Shown here piece by piece: positions 1 through 10,464 of a stretch of 64,000 nucleotides of DNA. The position numbers and the translations under genes were made by a program. Below the pieces are notes generated by a model. It was given only the letters and a program-made list of their open reading frames with translations, ran no database searches and was not told where the DNA came from. Source of the stretch: Heliopora coerulea (lineage: Eukaryota > Cnidaria > Anthozoa > Scleralcyonacea > Helioporidae); assembly GCA_030142905.1 (NCBI GenBank), contig JASJOG010000559.1, positions 50,015 through 114,014 of the forward strand. Direction: 5' to 3'. The number at the start of each line of letters is the position of its first letter. Positions within the stretch are counted from its first letter, which is position 1.

Positions 1-108
1 ATAACAGCGATTTGTTGTGTGTGTGGTTGGATGAAATATGTTGTTGGAAAGAAAAATGTACTTACTCCTGAAGAAGATTTGAATCGGGCTCTTTGTCATT
101 CAAGGTGA
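1..108 (+). CDS. C-terminal end of an unrecognised ORF (cut by window edge)
   Basis: Frame 1 is open from the first base to a TGA at 106-108, giving 36 codons rich in Cys, Val and Lys. It precedes the other virus-like ORFs on the same strand and shares their G/T-rich composition. Nothing in it is diagnostic; it could be chance. Confidence 0.22.
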   Translation: MTAICCVCGWMKYVVGKKNVLTPEEDLNRALCHSR

Positions 109-111
109 AAA

Positions 112-345
112 TGAAACACATTGCTTTAGTATTTCTTGAAAAGAGAAAAATAACTAATAAAGTAATGTGATTCATTCTCACCTTGTGTTTTTCTTGATCA
201 AAATCGTGTTTTTTCTCATCCTAGTAAGAATGAATAACATTGTTTTAGTATTCTTTTCTGAAGAGAGAGAAGAAATACTTGAAAGAAATGTGATTTGTTC
301 TTACTTTATGTTTCGTCAATTGTAGGAGTTCGGAATATAAATCTG
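112..345. repeat. Diverged tandem repeat, unit about 117 bp, two copies
   Basis: The stretch from 112 (aatgaaacacattgctttag) is echoed from about 229 (aatgaataacattgttttag), with matching downstream words such as the fragments around gaaatgtga or gtaatgtga and ttctta/ttctca. No gene is seen between 109 and 612 otherwise. It could be an internal regulatory or spacer repeat of the virus-like element. Confidence 0.35.
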
Positions 346-612
346 CAGTGTAATGTTTGGATGATGATGTTATTTCTGTTTCTTTTGGTTTGCTGGATTC
401 TGTGAGGAAAAAAAGGTGTTTTTTAAAATTTTGGATTGGTGATTGGGTATTTAAAGAAAAAAGGTTTTCTTTCCTGCTTTATGTTTTGAGACATTGTTTG
501 GAATTTGATTATATTTTTATCTGAAAAGAGAAAAAAAATTATTACTGAGAGAGAGATAAATTGAATGATGATCAGTTGAAAGGATACATTTTTATGGTGT
601 GGAAAATTGATA

Positions 613-813
613 ATGAAAAAGTTTATTATGAAATATATTCGAAGGCAAAGAGGTGGACATCGTCATACGTATGTTAGACGTCAAAGAGGTGGGGTGTATA
701 TAAAAAAAAGATAGAGAAGTAGAGGTATTGGTGCTGGTGTGTTGGCTATGACATTGCCGCCTAGCATTTTAGGTGAATTATCTAAAGTTGTAAATGTGAA
801 AGGAAAATTTTGA
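613..813 (+). pseudogene. Small basic RGG protein, virus core-protein-like, one internal stop
   Basis: From the ATG at 613 the frame reads a strongly basic stretch with two RRQRGG repeats, meets a TAG at 712-714, and continues in frame through a Gly/Leu-rich tail to a TGA at 811-813. About 66 codons in all. Paired Arg-Gly-Gly motifs in a tiny basic protein recall the processed DNA-condensing core proteins of adenovirus-related elements, where a viral protease cuts near Gly-Gly (family knowledge; no protease seen here). The next ORF begins only 8 bp downstream. The TAG makes this copy non-functional unless read through. Homology is inferred from composition and context, not alignment. Confidence 0.42.
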
Positions 814-820
814 AAAAAAA

Positions 821-973
821 ATGATGATGAAAAGAAAATGTGGAAAGAGAAGAAGAAAAGGAAGAAGGGGTTTTGCATATAAACGTCAACAGCGTGGTGG
901 TTTTGCAATGTTACCCGCTATGTTGGTGGGTTCACTTGCCATGCCTTTGTTGGGTAAACTTTTTGGAAAATAA
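821..973 (+). CDS. 50-residue basic/hydrophobic RGG protein, adenovirus pX-like
   Basis: An intact 50-codon ORF; three ATGs stand in a row at 821, 824 and 827. The first half is almost all Lys/Arg; a QQRGG motif sits near residues 24-28; the second half is hydrophobic and rich in Met, Leu, Ala and Gly, and the protein ends in GKLFGK. This bipartite layout (basic arm, Gly-Gly, hydrophobic C-terminus) is what small core proteins of adenoviruses and adintoviruses look like. The TAA stop overlaps a further ATG (TAATG, 971-975), as in compact viral gene runs. It is too short for statistical recognition by eye, so confidence is moderate. Confidence 0.5.
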   Translation: MMMKRKCGKRRRKGRRGFAYKRQQRGGFAMLPAMLVGSLAMPLLGKLFGK

Positions 974-1126
974 TGAAATACAGAAAAAAGTTAAAAAAAA
1001 TAATTTTCGTCGATTGATATTGAATAGTTTGTCAAAAGGTAAAATAAATAAAAAACGTCATCAGAAGGATGGGTTTTGGTATGAGAAGTCGGTGTGTGTG
1101 ATTTTTGTTGGTGTGGAAAGGAAAAA

Positions 1127-1468
1127 ATGGCCGAAGAAAAGCTTTTGGAAATTATTCACGAATGGGAAGTACATGCTGCTAAAATGAGAAGCAGATTGAA
1201 AGAAGCATATGATACGATTAATGAACAAAATAAAGCGATAAAAAATTGAAAGAGTTTATTGGAGAATCAATAAGCAACTTATGCTGAGATGCTTTGAGCA
1301 AAGGAAGAACAAATTAAATTGGAATTGGGTGAGAGAGCACGTTTGGAAAAGCAGCTGAAAGGGACGGAAGAATTGGTTAATGATATAGTGGATAAAGTTA
1401 AAGAAGAGAGTAACGGTGTATTGCGTGTTGCACATCGTCCACCTACGTCGTTTTTTTTATGGTGGTGA
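1127..1468 (+). pseudogene. Coiled-coil protein remnant of the virus-like element
   Basis: From ATG 1127 the frame gives a helical, Glu/Lys-rich protein beginning MAEEKLLEIIHEWEVHAA. It has three in-frame stops close together (TGA 1247-1249, TAA 1271-1273, TGA 1295-1297), then stays open to the TGA at 1466-1468. The spacing of Leu/Ile/Val among charged residues on both sides of the stops fits one continuous coiled coil of about 110 residues, so the stops look like decay. Function unknown; small coiled-coil proteins are common next to capsid genes of Polinton-like viruses. Confidence 0.4.
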
Positions 1469-1597
1469 CGTTGAAGTTGATGGTTCAAAAGTAGGAATAC
1501 TGACATGGAAAAAAATATATAAAAATGAATGAGTTAACTGTTTTTGACAAACCAATTTGAAGTGTATGTTGTTGTGAAGATAGTTGTTGTTGATTAG

Positions 1598-1762
1598 CAG
1601 GGACGGCGGAGCCGGGGAGCTGTAGCCCCCCACTTTTTTCCAAATGTAATGTTGAAACAACTACGCTTTAAAACACTTGTTGTGCAACTTTCCAGAGAAG
1701 CATACAAAATGCTGTATTTTTATCTCAAGCCCCCCACTCGTAATTCCGCTCCGCCGTCCCTG
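1598..1762. mobile_element. MITE, 165 bp, TIR CAGGGACGGCGGAGC
   Basis: Ends are cagggacggcggagc and its inverse gctccgccgtccctg. ATTAG flanks both sides (1593-1597 and 1763-1767), a probable 5-bp target duplication. A second, inverted copy lies at 47167-47347. It has no coding capacity and is inserted in the virus-like element. Confidence 0.75.
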
Positions 1763-1995
1763 ATTAGTGTGAGATTTGGATAGAATGTGGATAGAATGTT
1801 TTGTGGAGTATATTGTGATCGTGAAGATGTGCTGATTATAAGTTTGTGAAAAGAATTTATACGTGATTAAAGAATTCATACCTTTTGGAAATCAAGAAGT
1901 TGTTGTTGTTGATCTTGTTGAATTGAATCCTGTTGTGGAAAAATAAGCGTTGATCATATCTTTGAGAGAGAAAGATAGTGGTTATATAGTTTCGA

Positions 1996-2280
1996 TGTTA
2001 AAGTATTTTGTTAATGTGAAATTGTGAGAGAGAGAAGATTAATGTGGTTGAGGGATTTTTGATTAATTTTGGTTTTGGTAAGTTAAGTACTTTGTTTATG
2101 TGAAAACTGTGAGAGAGAAGATTAATGTGATCGACAGATTTTTGATTAATTTTGGTTTCGGTATGTTAAGTACTTTGTTTATGTGAAACTGTGTGAAGGA
2201 GATTAATGTGATTGACAGATTTTTGATGAATTTTGGTTTCGGTATGTTAAGTACTTTGTTTATGTGAAACTGTGAGAGAG
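1996..2280. repeat. Tandem repeat, about 81-83 bp unit, three copies plus a partial one
   Basis: The word gattaatgtg recurs at 2037, 2120 and 2201, each followed by a near-identical block ending gttaagtactttgtttatg. A diverged partial copy precedes it from about 1996. The array sits in a gene-free gap of the virus-like element (1469-2331) that otherwise holds only the MITE and broken short frames. Confidence 0.8.
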
Positions 2281-2331
2281 TGTATGTTTTGTTTGCACGT
2301 TGTTATGACACGAACAAGAGATAAATGAAGA

Positions 2332-2872
2332 ATGGTGGGACTGGTTAAGGGAAAAACAATAGCTCAAATGAATTACATAAGTGAAGAAGTAATTAGATAC
2401 GAATCTAGTGTGGAAAGTGATTTGGATAATGAAAGAGAAGACGATTTTGATGAAGGAGGTGATGTAAAGCAAGATGACGATGATGATAATTATTCAGCTT
2501 CAGGTTTTCAAAAAAACAACGATGTGAAAAGATATTTGATATTGGAGCAAAATAATGCTAGGGCAATAAATAGATTGAGACTTGAAGTGATTTATACGAA
2601 GTCGCCTTGTGATATCGTTGTTTCTATTAAAAATAAATTTGATGAAATTAGATGTGTGTGAACTTAAAAGAAAGACATTTTTGAGGTTGATGAACGCATG
2701 CAAGAAAGTTCAGGAATTGAAAAAGTTGCTTGGGGAGTTAGATTTGATAGAGACCAGATATTTGATTGAAGCTATTAACTGTCGTAGAAGGGCGTTGCAG
2801 GAAAAGAGAGTATCCGAAAAGAAGAACATAGTTGAAGGTGGATTGGATAAAGGGATTCGATTGTCCACGTAA
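2332..2872 (+). pseudogene. Acidic/charged protein of virus-like element, frameshifted
   Basis: ATG 2332 opens a 109-codon frame with a very acidic middle, including a run of five Asp, stopping at 2661. An overlapping frame then gives a Lys/Glu/Leu-rich stretch (from about 2657) to a stop at 2872. The two halves have similar charge and probably belonged to one protein broken by a frameshift (inference). A short in-frame extension upstream from ATG 2305 is separated from 2332 by a TGA. No family recognised. Confidence 0.35.
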
Positions 2873-2942
2873 TAAATACGGAACGTTTTATGCGTTGACA
2901 GACGTATAGAAAGATTTATTGTTAAGTCGTGTAACTCATGTG

Positions 2943-3521
2943 ATGGATTGTGAATGTTTTACTGTTGACGGTGATGTTGTGTTTAGAGAAGTTTGTGTTT
3001 GTGATTTAAATTCGTTGGAAGTGTTGACTTTTAGTGTTTATGATAATAATTGGAAGGCTTTTGAGGAATTGTCTTTGAAAGATAAATGTGTTGTTTGAAG
3101 ACAGTCAAAAATTCATGGTATGTATTGTCGTACAGGAAAGACTAATGATGCATCAGTATGTTATAGTGACATGTTGATTCAATCGATTGAGTGGTTAAGA
3201 TATACTGTGAAAACAAGGGTTATTGATAAAAGTAAACAAGTTTGTGTGGTTGGGTATAAAGGAGGGAATTTTGAATCAAGGTTATGTGAGGCGTTGAATG
3301 TGCTGTTGGTGAATATTGAATTTGTTGATTGTCCAAAGTACGTTGTTTTGAAAGAGCATTATAAGGTAAGAGATGGATTTTGTTGTAAGCAATATCATGG
3401 TTGTGTGACTGGAAAAAGCATTAATTGTTGTAGGATGGAAGTTGTGTTATTTTCATGTTTTATGTTGGAGAAAAGGAATATTGATTATGTTTTTTTGTTA
3501 TTAGATTATGGATGTTGTTGA
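2943..3521 (+). pseudogene. Cys-rich protein, possible DEDD/RNase H-fold nuclease remnant
   Basis: In one frame from ATG 2943 to the stop at 3519-3521, broken by a TGA at 3096-3098. The N-terminus has a hydrophobic strand leading into DCE, like the D-x-E first motif of DEDD exonucleases. The middle has GYKGGNFESRL and a CPK motif, and the C-terminal third has paired Cys/His (NCCRMEV). I have seen the layout KGG...E...CPK...C..H...C..EV in uncharacterised nuclease-like proteins of mobile DNA in invertebrates; that placement is from general impression, not a search. The next ORF starts inside its end (3508). Confidence 0.35.
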
Positions 3522-3890
3522 TGATGATAGCAGATGTTTGTTGGGATTAAACGCTTTGCTCGAATCTAAATGCTTTGAGTTTCATCCTATTCTTTGGAAA
3601 TTGTATTCTGTTTGTAAATGTTTTAGAAGGTTTAAGCCCAAGTTGCCTCGGTGAAAGAAAAAATTGATAAGACCAAAATTTCTTAAGGATGAACGGATTG
3701 AGGATGTTTTTGAGAATAAGATTGTTTTGAATGGTGATGGTATGGCTTTTGTTATGCTTCAGGAAAAACGTGTAAATTGGTATGAAGTTGCGATTGAATG
3801 GTTGAAATATTTGTTTGTTCAAGATGAAAAGTTTTACTTGAATGATTTTGAATTTTGTTGTAGACCAAATGTGATTGGGGTGAAGGATAG

Positions 3891-4067
3891 TGTTACGATG
3901 TCCCGTGATAGTTGTTGACCAATCAGAGACTAGTTATGCCATGTGCTCGCAACCTTTTTAATATAGTTTACCTGGAGTAAATTTCATGGATTAAAAAATC
4001 GTTTCTTTCGTTCATCTGGACTCTTAAATTTGTTACAAGTCCAGCTACGTTACACAGTAACGTTACA
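3891..4067 (+). repeat. 5' LTR of gypsy element 1
   Basis: Begins TGTTACG and ends CGTTACA, a short imperfect terminal inversion. It differs from the 3' LTR by a C/A (gatgtcCcgtg) and an A/G (ggagtAaat). Confidence 0.93.
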
Positions 4068-4164
4068 TGGTGTCAGGAGTGGCTCGAATCCTCGCTCTTC
4101 CGAATTTATAAGCGTCGTTTGAACGTCAACAGCGAGTGAATTTTTATACGCAAACGAATGAAGC

Positions 4165-7100
4165 ATGCCGCCACCTGATCCACCAGCTGATGCAGTTCAA
4201 CCTGTTCAAGCGCCTATATTCACCAGCAATGTACAGGCTTCTCCAAAAATCGATTTAACTGGAAATCTAGCAAACAATTGGAAGCAATGGAAGCAGGTTT
4301 GGAGTGCTTATGAATTAGTAACGCGTCTCAATGAGCAGACCGACGAGTATCGAGTAGCTGCATTTATCACATGTATTGGTCCAAAAGCGCTCGCTATTCA
4401 CAATGGCCTCCCGTCTCAGAACGAAGAAGAGAAAAAGAATTTAGCGAAAATCCTCGAATTATGGGAATTGTATTGCCACGGCAAAACAAACACTATTTAT
4501 GAAAGATATCGCTTCAATAATCGCAGTCAAGACGCCGGTGAATCTATGGACACTTACGCATCAAATTTAAGATCTTTCACCGATACCTGCAACTTCGGAA
4601 CGCTCAAAGATGAAATGATAAGACACAGGATCGTCTGTGGAGTTCGTGACAGCAGTTTAAGAAAGAAATTACTCCAAGTACCAGAACTTACGCTTGAAAA
4701 GTGTATAGATATGTGCCGAAGCGCCGAAGCCACGTCAACTCAACTGGAAGCCATGCCAAAGCAAACCTCAAACACACCTGAGGTAAACTTTGTCAAGAAG
4801 TTGTCTAAAGGTACGGATAAACCATCCTTTCTTAAAGATTGTCGTTTTTGTGGCCAGAATCATGAAAGAGAGAGGTCAAGGTGCCCAGCTTTCGGGAAGA
4901 TTTGTGCCATCTGTAAAAAAGAAAATCATTTTGCCTCAAAATGCTCTCACAAAAAGAAGCAACCACAGCGAAAGAAGCCAAGAAACAGAAAACCAACAAA
5001 GCATTCAGTGAATCAGTTTGAAGCGGATGAAAGTGAAGAAGAAATCCTCTTAGTGTCTTACAAGTTAGAAGAAATCAATGCCATCACACAAGAACATTCA
5101 AGCAAGATCTTGGCTACTATGAAGATTGGTAAAAAAGAAGTCAAAATGCTAGTTGATTCTGGTGCATCGTGCAACGTTTTGCCCATCAAGTACCTTCCCA
5201 AAGGAACTATGATTGAGAAATCAAGTCATACCCTCAAAATGTACTCAACGTCAACCATGTCAGCCATTGGTAAAGCAAAAGTTCCCCTGGTGAACCCCAA
5301 GAATGCAGAAAGGTACTTGATTGACTTCACTATTGTTGATGGAAATTTCACACCATTACTTGGCTTGAAGACTGCCCAACATATGAAGCTTTTGACTGTC
5401 CAGACACAAAACATCTTATCCTTAGGAGAAGATATGCCATCTCAGGATGTCAAGAAACCAAAGTTCACAAAAAAAGCTGTGTTGAGTGAATACTCAGATG
5501 TCTTCGGAGAAGAGTTAGGATGCATGCAAGGGAAAATTCACCTTGAAACAGATCCAAATGTTGCTCCCACTGTTATGCCTCCAAGACGCGTACCTATTGC
5601 ACTCAAAGAGAAATTGAAAAACGAACTTGATCGACTTACTAAGAGGAAAGCAATAAGCCCTATTCAAGAATCTACAGATTGGGTCTCAAGTATGACTGCA
5701 GCACAGAAGCCGGATGGAAATATTCGTTTGTGCATTGACCCTCACTATTTAAACCAAGTCTTGAAAAGAAGCCACTATCCCCTCCCGGTAATAGAAGAGA
5801 TCCTTCCACAACTGTCGAAGGCTAAAGTTTTCAGCAAAGTTGATCTAAAAGAATGTTTCCTTCAAGTTAAATTAGACGAAGAGTCCAGCAAGCTTACTAC
5901 CTTCCAGACACCCTGGGGGCGCTACCGGTGGCACAGAATACCTTTCGGGATCACCCCTGCCCCAGAAATCTTTCAGATGAAATTGGACCAAAACTTGGAA
6001 GGATTGAAAGGAGTCTTCAAAATTGCTGATGACATACTGATCACTGGTCAAGAGGAAACAAAAAGCGAAGCAGATGAAGACAATAACAGAAATCTAAAAT
6101 CCCTTCTGGATTGATGCAGAGAGAGGAACATTAAACTTAACAAGAACAAGTTTGCATTTATGTGTGACGAGGTGCAGTTCATTGGTCACCGACTGACAAA
6201 AGAAGGTCTTAAACTTGATCCTGCGAAAGTCAAAGCAATTCTCAATATGAAGAAACCTGACGATGTGGCTGCAGTGCAGAGACTGATGGGCATGGTAAAG
6301 TACCTCTCGAAGTTCCTTGGTGACCTCTCTCAGATTTGTGAGCCTATCAGACGCCTAACCCATAAAGATGTGCCATAGTACTGGGCCAAAGAACAAAATG
6401 AAGCTTTTGATAAGATCAAACAAGCGGTTACTTCTGCCCCTGTTCTCATGTACTTTGATTCAAGCAAACCTACCGAAGGAAGTGGAGATGCCTCCTCACA
6501 AGGAATTGGTTTTGTTCTTACCCAGGACGACCACCCTGTCACCTATGCAAGCCGAGCCCTAACACAAGCTGAACAACGCTACTTTCAAATCGAAAAGGAG
6601 CTCTTAGCGCAAGTTTTTGGCTTAGAACACAACCACCAGTACGTTTATGGCAGAAAGGTCATCCTTTACACTGATCACAAGCCCTTGGTTTCTATCTCGA
6701 GAAAACCACTAGCATCTGCACCAAAACGACTTCAGCGACTTCTCCTCCGTTTACAGCAGTACGATGCAGAAATCAGATGTAGGCCCGGTAGAGAGATGTA
6801 TCTCGCCGACACCCTATCAAGAGCCTATCCAACTCCAAGTCCTAAGGACTCCCAAAGATCAGACACAGAGAGAAGTGGAAAGCATTCATGCCGTAGACTA
6901 CCTAGCAATCTCTGAGCAGCAGCTGAGTGAAATCAAGCAAGAGACAGCGAAAGACCCAACCCTTCAGATCCTCAAGCAAGTGATCCTAAGAGGTTGGCTC
7001 GATAACAACAATTCGCTACCAAAAGAAGTCTTCCAGTACTTCAATGTTAGAGATGAACTAGCCGTACAGGATGGAATCATCTTTAAAGGCCAAAGATGTG

Positions 7101-8131
7101 TTATTCCCCAAACTCTGAGACAGAAAGCTAAAGAGAAGATCCACAGTGCCCACATCGGAATACAAGGATGCCTCCGACGGACTCGAGAAGTTGTTTATTG
7201 GCCATCCATGAATCAAGAAATCACCGATTACATAGAACACTGTGACACATGCAACATGTTTGCCAACCAACCCAAACGAGAACCGCTCATAATTCATGAT
7301 GTACCTGAACGTCCATGGCAGAAAGTTGGCTGTGATATATTCACCTTGGATGAGAAGGACTTTCTGTGTACAGTTGATTATTATTCTGGTTACTTTGAGA
7401 TTGATCATTTGGAAAGGAAGACTGCCAAAGCAATTACTACCCGGTTGAAACGTCATTTCTCCAATCACGGTATACCTAACGTGTTCCAGAGCGACAATGG
7501 TCCACCCTTTGATTCGGAAGAGTTCAGAAACTTTGCAAGGGACTATGACTTTGAAATAGTCACAAGTTCACCAAATTATCCTCAAAGTAACGGCCGCGTA
7601 GAGAACGCCGTGAAGACAGCAAAACTGCTAATGAAGAAGTCTTAGCAAGTTGGAACCGACTTTTACTTAGCACTTCTAGACTGGAGGAATACCCCGACCG
7701 AAGGCGTAGGCAGTTCACCTGTGCAAAGACTTTGTGGTAGGAGAACAAGAACACTTCTTCTAACAGCGACAAGTCTTCTGAAACCTACAACCCTCGCTGA
7801 CGTACGAGACAAACTACTTAAGAAGAAGGAGCGTCAGACCTACTACTACAACAGAGGCACTCAAGAACTACCTCCTTTACACAAGGGTGATGCAGTATTT
7901 ATGTTGCCAAGTAACCAAGCTCGAAAGTGGAAGAAAGCTCAAGTCGAAGACCAAGTGGACGTGCGATCGTATGCAGTACGCACTGAGGATGGCAGAGTTT
8001 TCCGCAGAAACGGCAGACACCTAAAGAAATGCTATCAACCTCCGGCTACATCTATGCCTGAAGTGGAGCCTGAGCAATCTAACATTACAGCTACGCCAAC
8101 CCTACTAAAAGAAAAAGCGGTGAAGGACTAA
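4165..8131 (+). pseudogene. gag-pol polyprotein of gypsy element 1 (broken)
   Basis: One frame starts at ATG 4165 with no gag/pol frameshift. Order: gag (about the first 220 residues); a zinc knuckle CAICKKENHFASKC; aspartic protease with LVDSGAS (about 5150); reverse transcriptase with ADDILITG (about 6025); RNase H with DASSQG; integrase with an HHCC finger (H..H, then CDTCNMF) and a DDE set (GCDIF, QSDNGPPF, NGRVENAVK). Breaks: TGA 6112-6114, TAG after the THKDVP motif (6376-6378), a frameshift near 6830 before integrase, TAG at about 7643 after the integrase Glu, and TAA near 8129. The tail after 8131 has more open coding up to about 8300. The zinc-knuckle and K02A2.6-like RT motifs support a Ty3/gypsy placement. 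It cannot make an active polyprotein. Confidence 0.9.
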
Positions 8132-8519
8132 AGCCAACTGCCCACACCACCACCCAAACAAGTGACAACAGACAACCCAACTCCACCTTTGAGTCCCAAA
8201 GTACCACCACCTGTGAAAGACCAACCCGCCGGAGAAGGAACAGTAACTAGGAGCAGACGTCAAATCAAACTACCCACTCGTTTTAAGGACTTTAAAATGA
8301 CTTAGTTTTCATTCTAAACATTGAACTGTTTATGAACGTTTTATTTCAACTTAAGGACTTTGAACTTTGTGCCCACCATAGTACTGTTCACGGGCTCATA
8401 GCTTTCTTAATGCATTGTTGTATTTGCTACTCAGAAGGACATTTTTAGACTTGTTTATTGCAAGATTCGTGTCCTTTGTTCCTATTTCTAATCCTTTTCT
8501 TTCTTTACAAAAGGAAGGG

Positions 8520-8696
8520 TGTTACGATGTCACGTGATAGTTGTTGACCAATCAGAGACTAGTTATGCCATGTGCTCGCAACCTTTTTAATATAGTTTAC
8601 CTGGAGTGAATTTCATGGATTAAAAAATCGTTTCTTTCGTTCATCTGGACTCTTAAATTTGTTACAAGTCCAGCTACGTTACACAGTAACGTTACA
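8520..8696 (+). repeat. 3' LTR of gypsy element 1
   Basis: Same 177-bp sequence as the 5' LTR with two substitutions. It is followed by GATAG and then by the resumed host ORF. Confidence 0.93.
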
Positions 8697-9235
8697 GATA
8701 GTTGTTTGGAGTTGGAAAAAAAATTACCGTGTTTGTTGGCGATACCAAGCGGTTTTTGTGTGATGAAAACTCAATTTCATTATGGTGCTAATTTTGAATG
8801 TTTTCATAAGAAAGAGGATTGCTTGTTTAGTTTGTTCGATGTGAGTTGCAGGCGTAATGTTGATTATAATTATGCAATTGAGAAAGTGGGGAAGGGAAAG
8901 GATTTAATGGGGGCGGTTTTGTGGCCAAACGCGTGGCCTGAATTTGTTGATTATTGTAGAGATGTTTTGAAGGAAGAATTGGTTGAAAGGAACAAAAAAG
9001 TTTTGCCATGTACTGTTAAAGTTTATTTTAATCATTATTTTATTTTGGAGGGGATTTATTGCATGTTTTTGTGTAAATCATGTTTTGTTTTTTTACCATC
9101 TTTATTGCCTTTTTTGTCGTTTGTTTCTACATTTACGGATTTTAGTTTTATTAAAGAATGTTGTGATCAAAATTTATTGCTGGCTAGTGATTTTGTGCGA
9201 AGATGCAGCAGGTTATAGATAGTTCTTTAGGACGA

Positions 9236-10464
9236 ACACTAGCCAGTTTGAATTTATTCTAAAAGAAATATTTCACAAGATATTGAAGAAAGATACAGTA
9301 TTACGACCCAGTATAAAACCTGAAGAAAGGTTGGCTATAACACTGAGGTATTTGGCTACGAGAGAAAGTTTTAAGTCGTTAGAGTACTCTTTTCGGATAA
9401 GCAGAACATCGATTTCTTCAATTATTACTGTTGTGAAGCAATATTTGAAGCACTTGGTCCAACACACTTGAAAACTCCGAACAATGTTGAGGACTGGTTG
9501 TCCACAGCTGTACAATTTGAATGTCGTTGGAACTTTCCAAATGGACTTGGAGCAATGGATGGCAAAAGGATTATAATCCACCAACCAGACAAATCTGGAT
9601 ATCACTATTTCGATTACAAAGGTCACAACAGTATAATTCTTTTGGCTGTTTTCGGTCCGAATTACGAATGTATTTGGGCAGATGTTGGCACAAACGGACG
9701 ATCATCAGACGGCGGAGTCTGGCAGAGAAGTTCCGTCAAGAGATGTCTAACTCATGATTCAAACCCACTATGCATTCCGCGATCGAAGTCTCTGCCAGAG
9801 GGAAAAGCTTACTCGATATGTTTTCACTGGTGATGATGCATTTCCACTAACAACCTATCTGTTGAAACCTTATCCTTGCACTCAGCTAAACAATGAGCAG
9901 ACAATATTTAATTACAGGCTTTCTTGCATGCGATGAATCTCAGAGAATGGGTTTGGTATTATTGGAAACAAGTGGCGGGTATTCAGATCTCCCATATGCC
10001 TAGAACCAGAGAAAGTCACAAAGATGGTCTTAGCAGTCCTAGTGCTCCATAATCTTTTGAGGTAAAATGTAACTTGTTTTACTATACAGTATAAATTTTG
10101 CCACTGAAGTGATTTTATAGAAAAATATGATATTTGGTAGTTTAACCAAATAGCTCACTGGAAATCGAAAAACACAGGAATATACTCAGATGATACAGCA
10201 TATTATAGGTCATCACACATTTTTTTTTTCAATTATTCTAGACATGAAACAGCCCCTGCTCTTATTGATTCAGAAGACTCAACAGGGCTTGTCACACCTG
10301 GGAACTGGCAAAATCATAGCTCAACTACATCCTGGATAGATTTTTTCCCAGTTCACAGCAACAACTACAGCAGGGAAGGAAAAGAAATTCGTGATGAGTA
10401 CAATGCATATTTCAACAATGAAGGAGCTGTTTCTTGGCAATGGAGAATATGTGGACTTGACTGA
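9236..10464 (+). pseudogene. Harbinger (HARBI1-like) DDE transposase, two exons, broken
   Basis: Readable from about 9239 (TSQFEFILKEI) through KPEERLAITLRYLAT and FRISRTSISSIITVV (helix-turn-helix region), then WNFPNGLGAMDGKR (first catalytic Asp), SDGGVWQ, TGDDAFPL (later acidic motif), EQTIFNYRLS and VLAVLVLHNLLR, as in HARBI1-type nucleases. A 180-bp intron (10062-10241, GT-AG) separates the last exon, which ends NEGAVSWQWRICGLD. Breaks: a frameshift near 9434, another near 9812, and a TGA near 9935. An AG at 9234-9235 could be a splice acceptor for a missing first exon. Transposases of this group work with a MADF/Myb-like partner, here on the other strand. Confidence 0.88.

Larger units (their letters stand above)
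3891..8696 (+). mobile_element. Ty3/gypsy-type LTR retrotransposon, complete but decayed
   Basis: It is bounded by 177-bp direct LTRs (3891-4067 and 8520-8696) and flanked by the duplication GATAG (3886-3890 and 8697-8701). A primer-binding-type start tggtgtcaggagtgg follows the 5' LTR and a purine tract acaaaaggaaggg precedes the 3' LTR. The single gag-pol frame carries several stops. The two LTRs differ at only two positions I can see, so insertion was fairly recent, yet the coding region was already or quickly damaged. Confidence 0.93.
3508..9218 (+). pseudogene. Unrecognised ORF split in two by the LTR element
   Basis: ATG 3508 opens a frame that passes one TGA at 3652-3654 and runs to 3890, where the LTR element begins. 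If the element and one copy of its 5-bp duplication are ignored, the same frame resumes at 8702 and stays open to 9218. The coding sense across the junction therefore shows the insertion hit a live or recently live frame. The protein is Cys- and Phe-rich with a hydrophobic segment near its end. I do not recognise it. Its C-terminal limit is uncertain because the Harbinger remnant begins only some 20 bp later. Confidence 0.45.
1..9235 (+). mobile_element. Decayed virus-like element (adintovirus/Polinton-like), left end outside window
   Basis: Seen: apart from two later insertions (1598-1762 and 3891-8696) this stretch has a marked strand bias, with the + strand rich in T and G and very poor in C, and carries a run of short, closely spaced + strand reading frames, several with single in-frame stops. 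Two of them encode small, very basic proteins with RQRGG or QQRGG motifs, one followed by a hydrophobic tail. This is the organisation of the core/minor-capsid proteins of adenovirus-related Polintons and adintoviruses (family knowledge). No capsid, ATPase, polymerase or integrase lies in the visible part; they may lie left of base 1. The right boundary is placed where the G/T bias stops and Harbinger-type coding begins. Assignment to the adintovirus/Polinton group is inference. Confidence 0.45.

Noticed and set aside
1523..1560. MNELTVF start resembling BRO-N type viral proteins
   Set aside because: Only seven residues match and the frame is lost at once.
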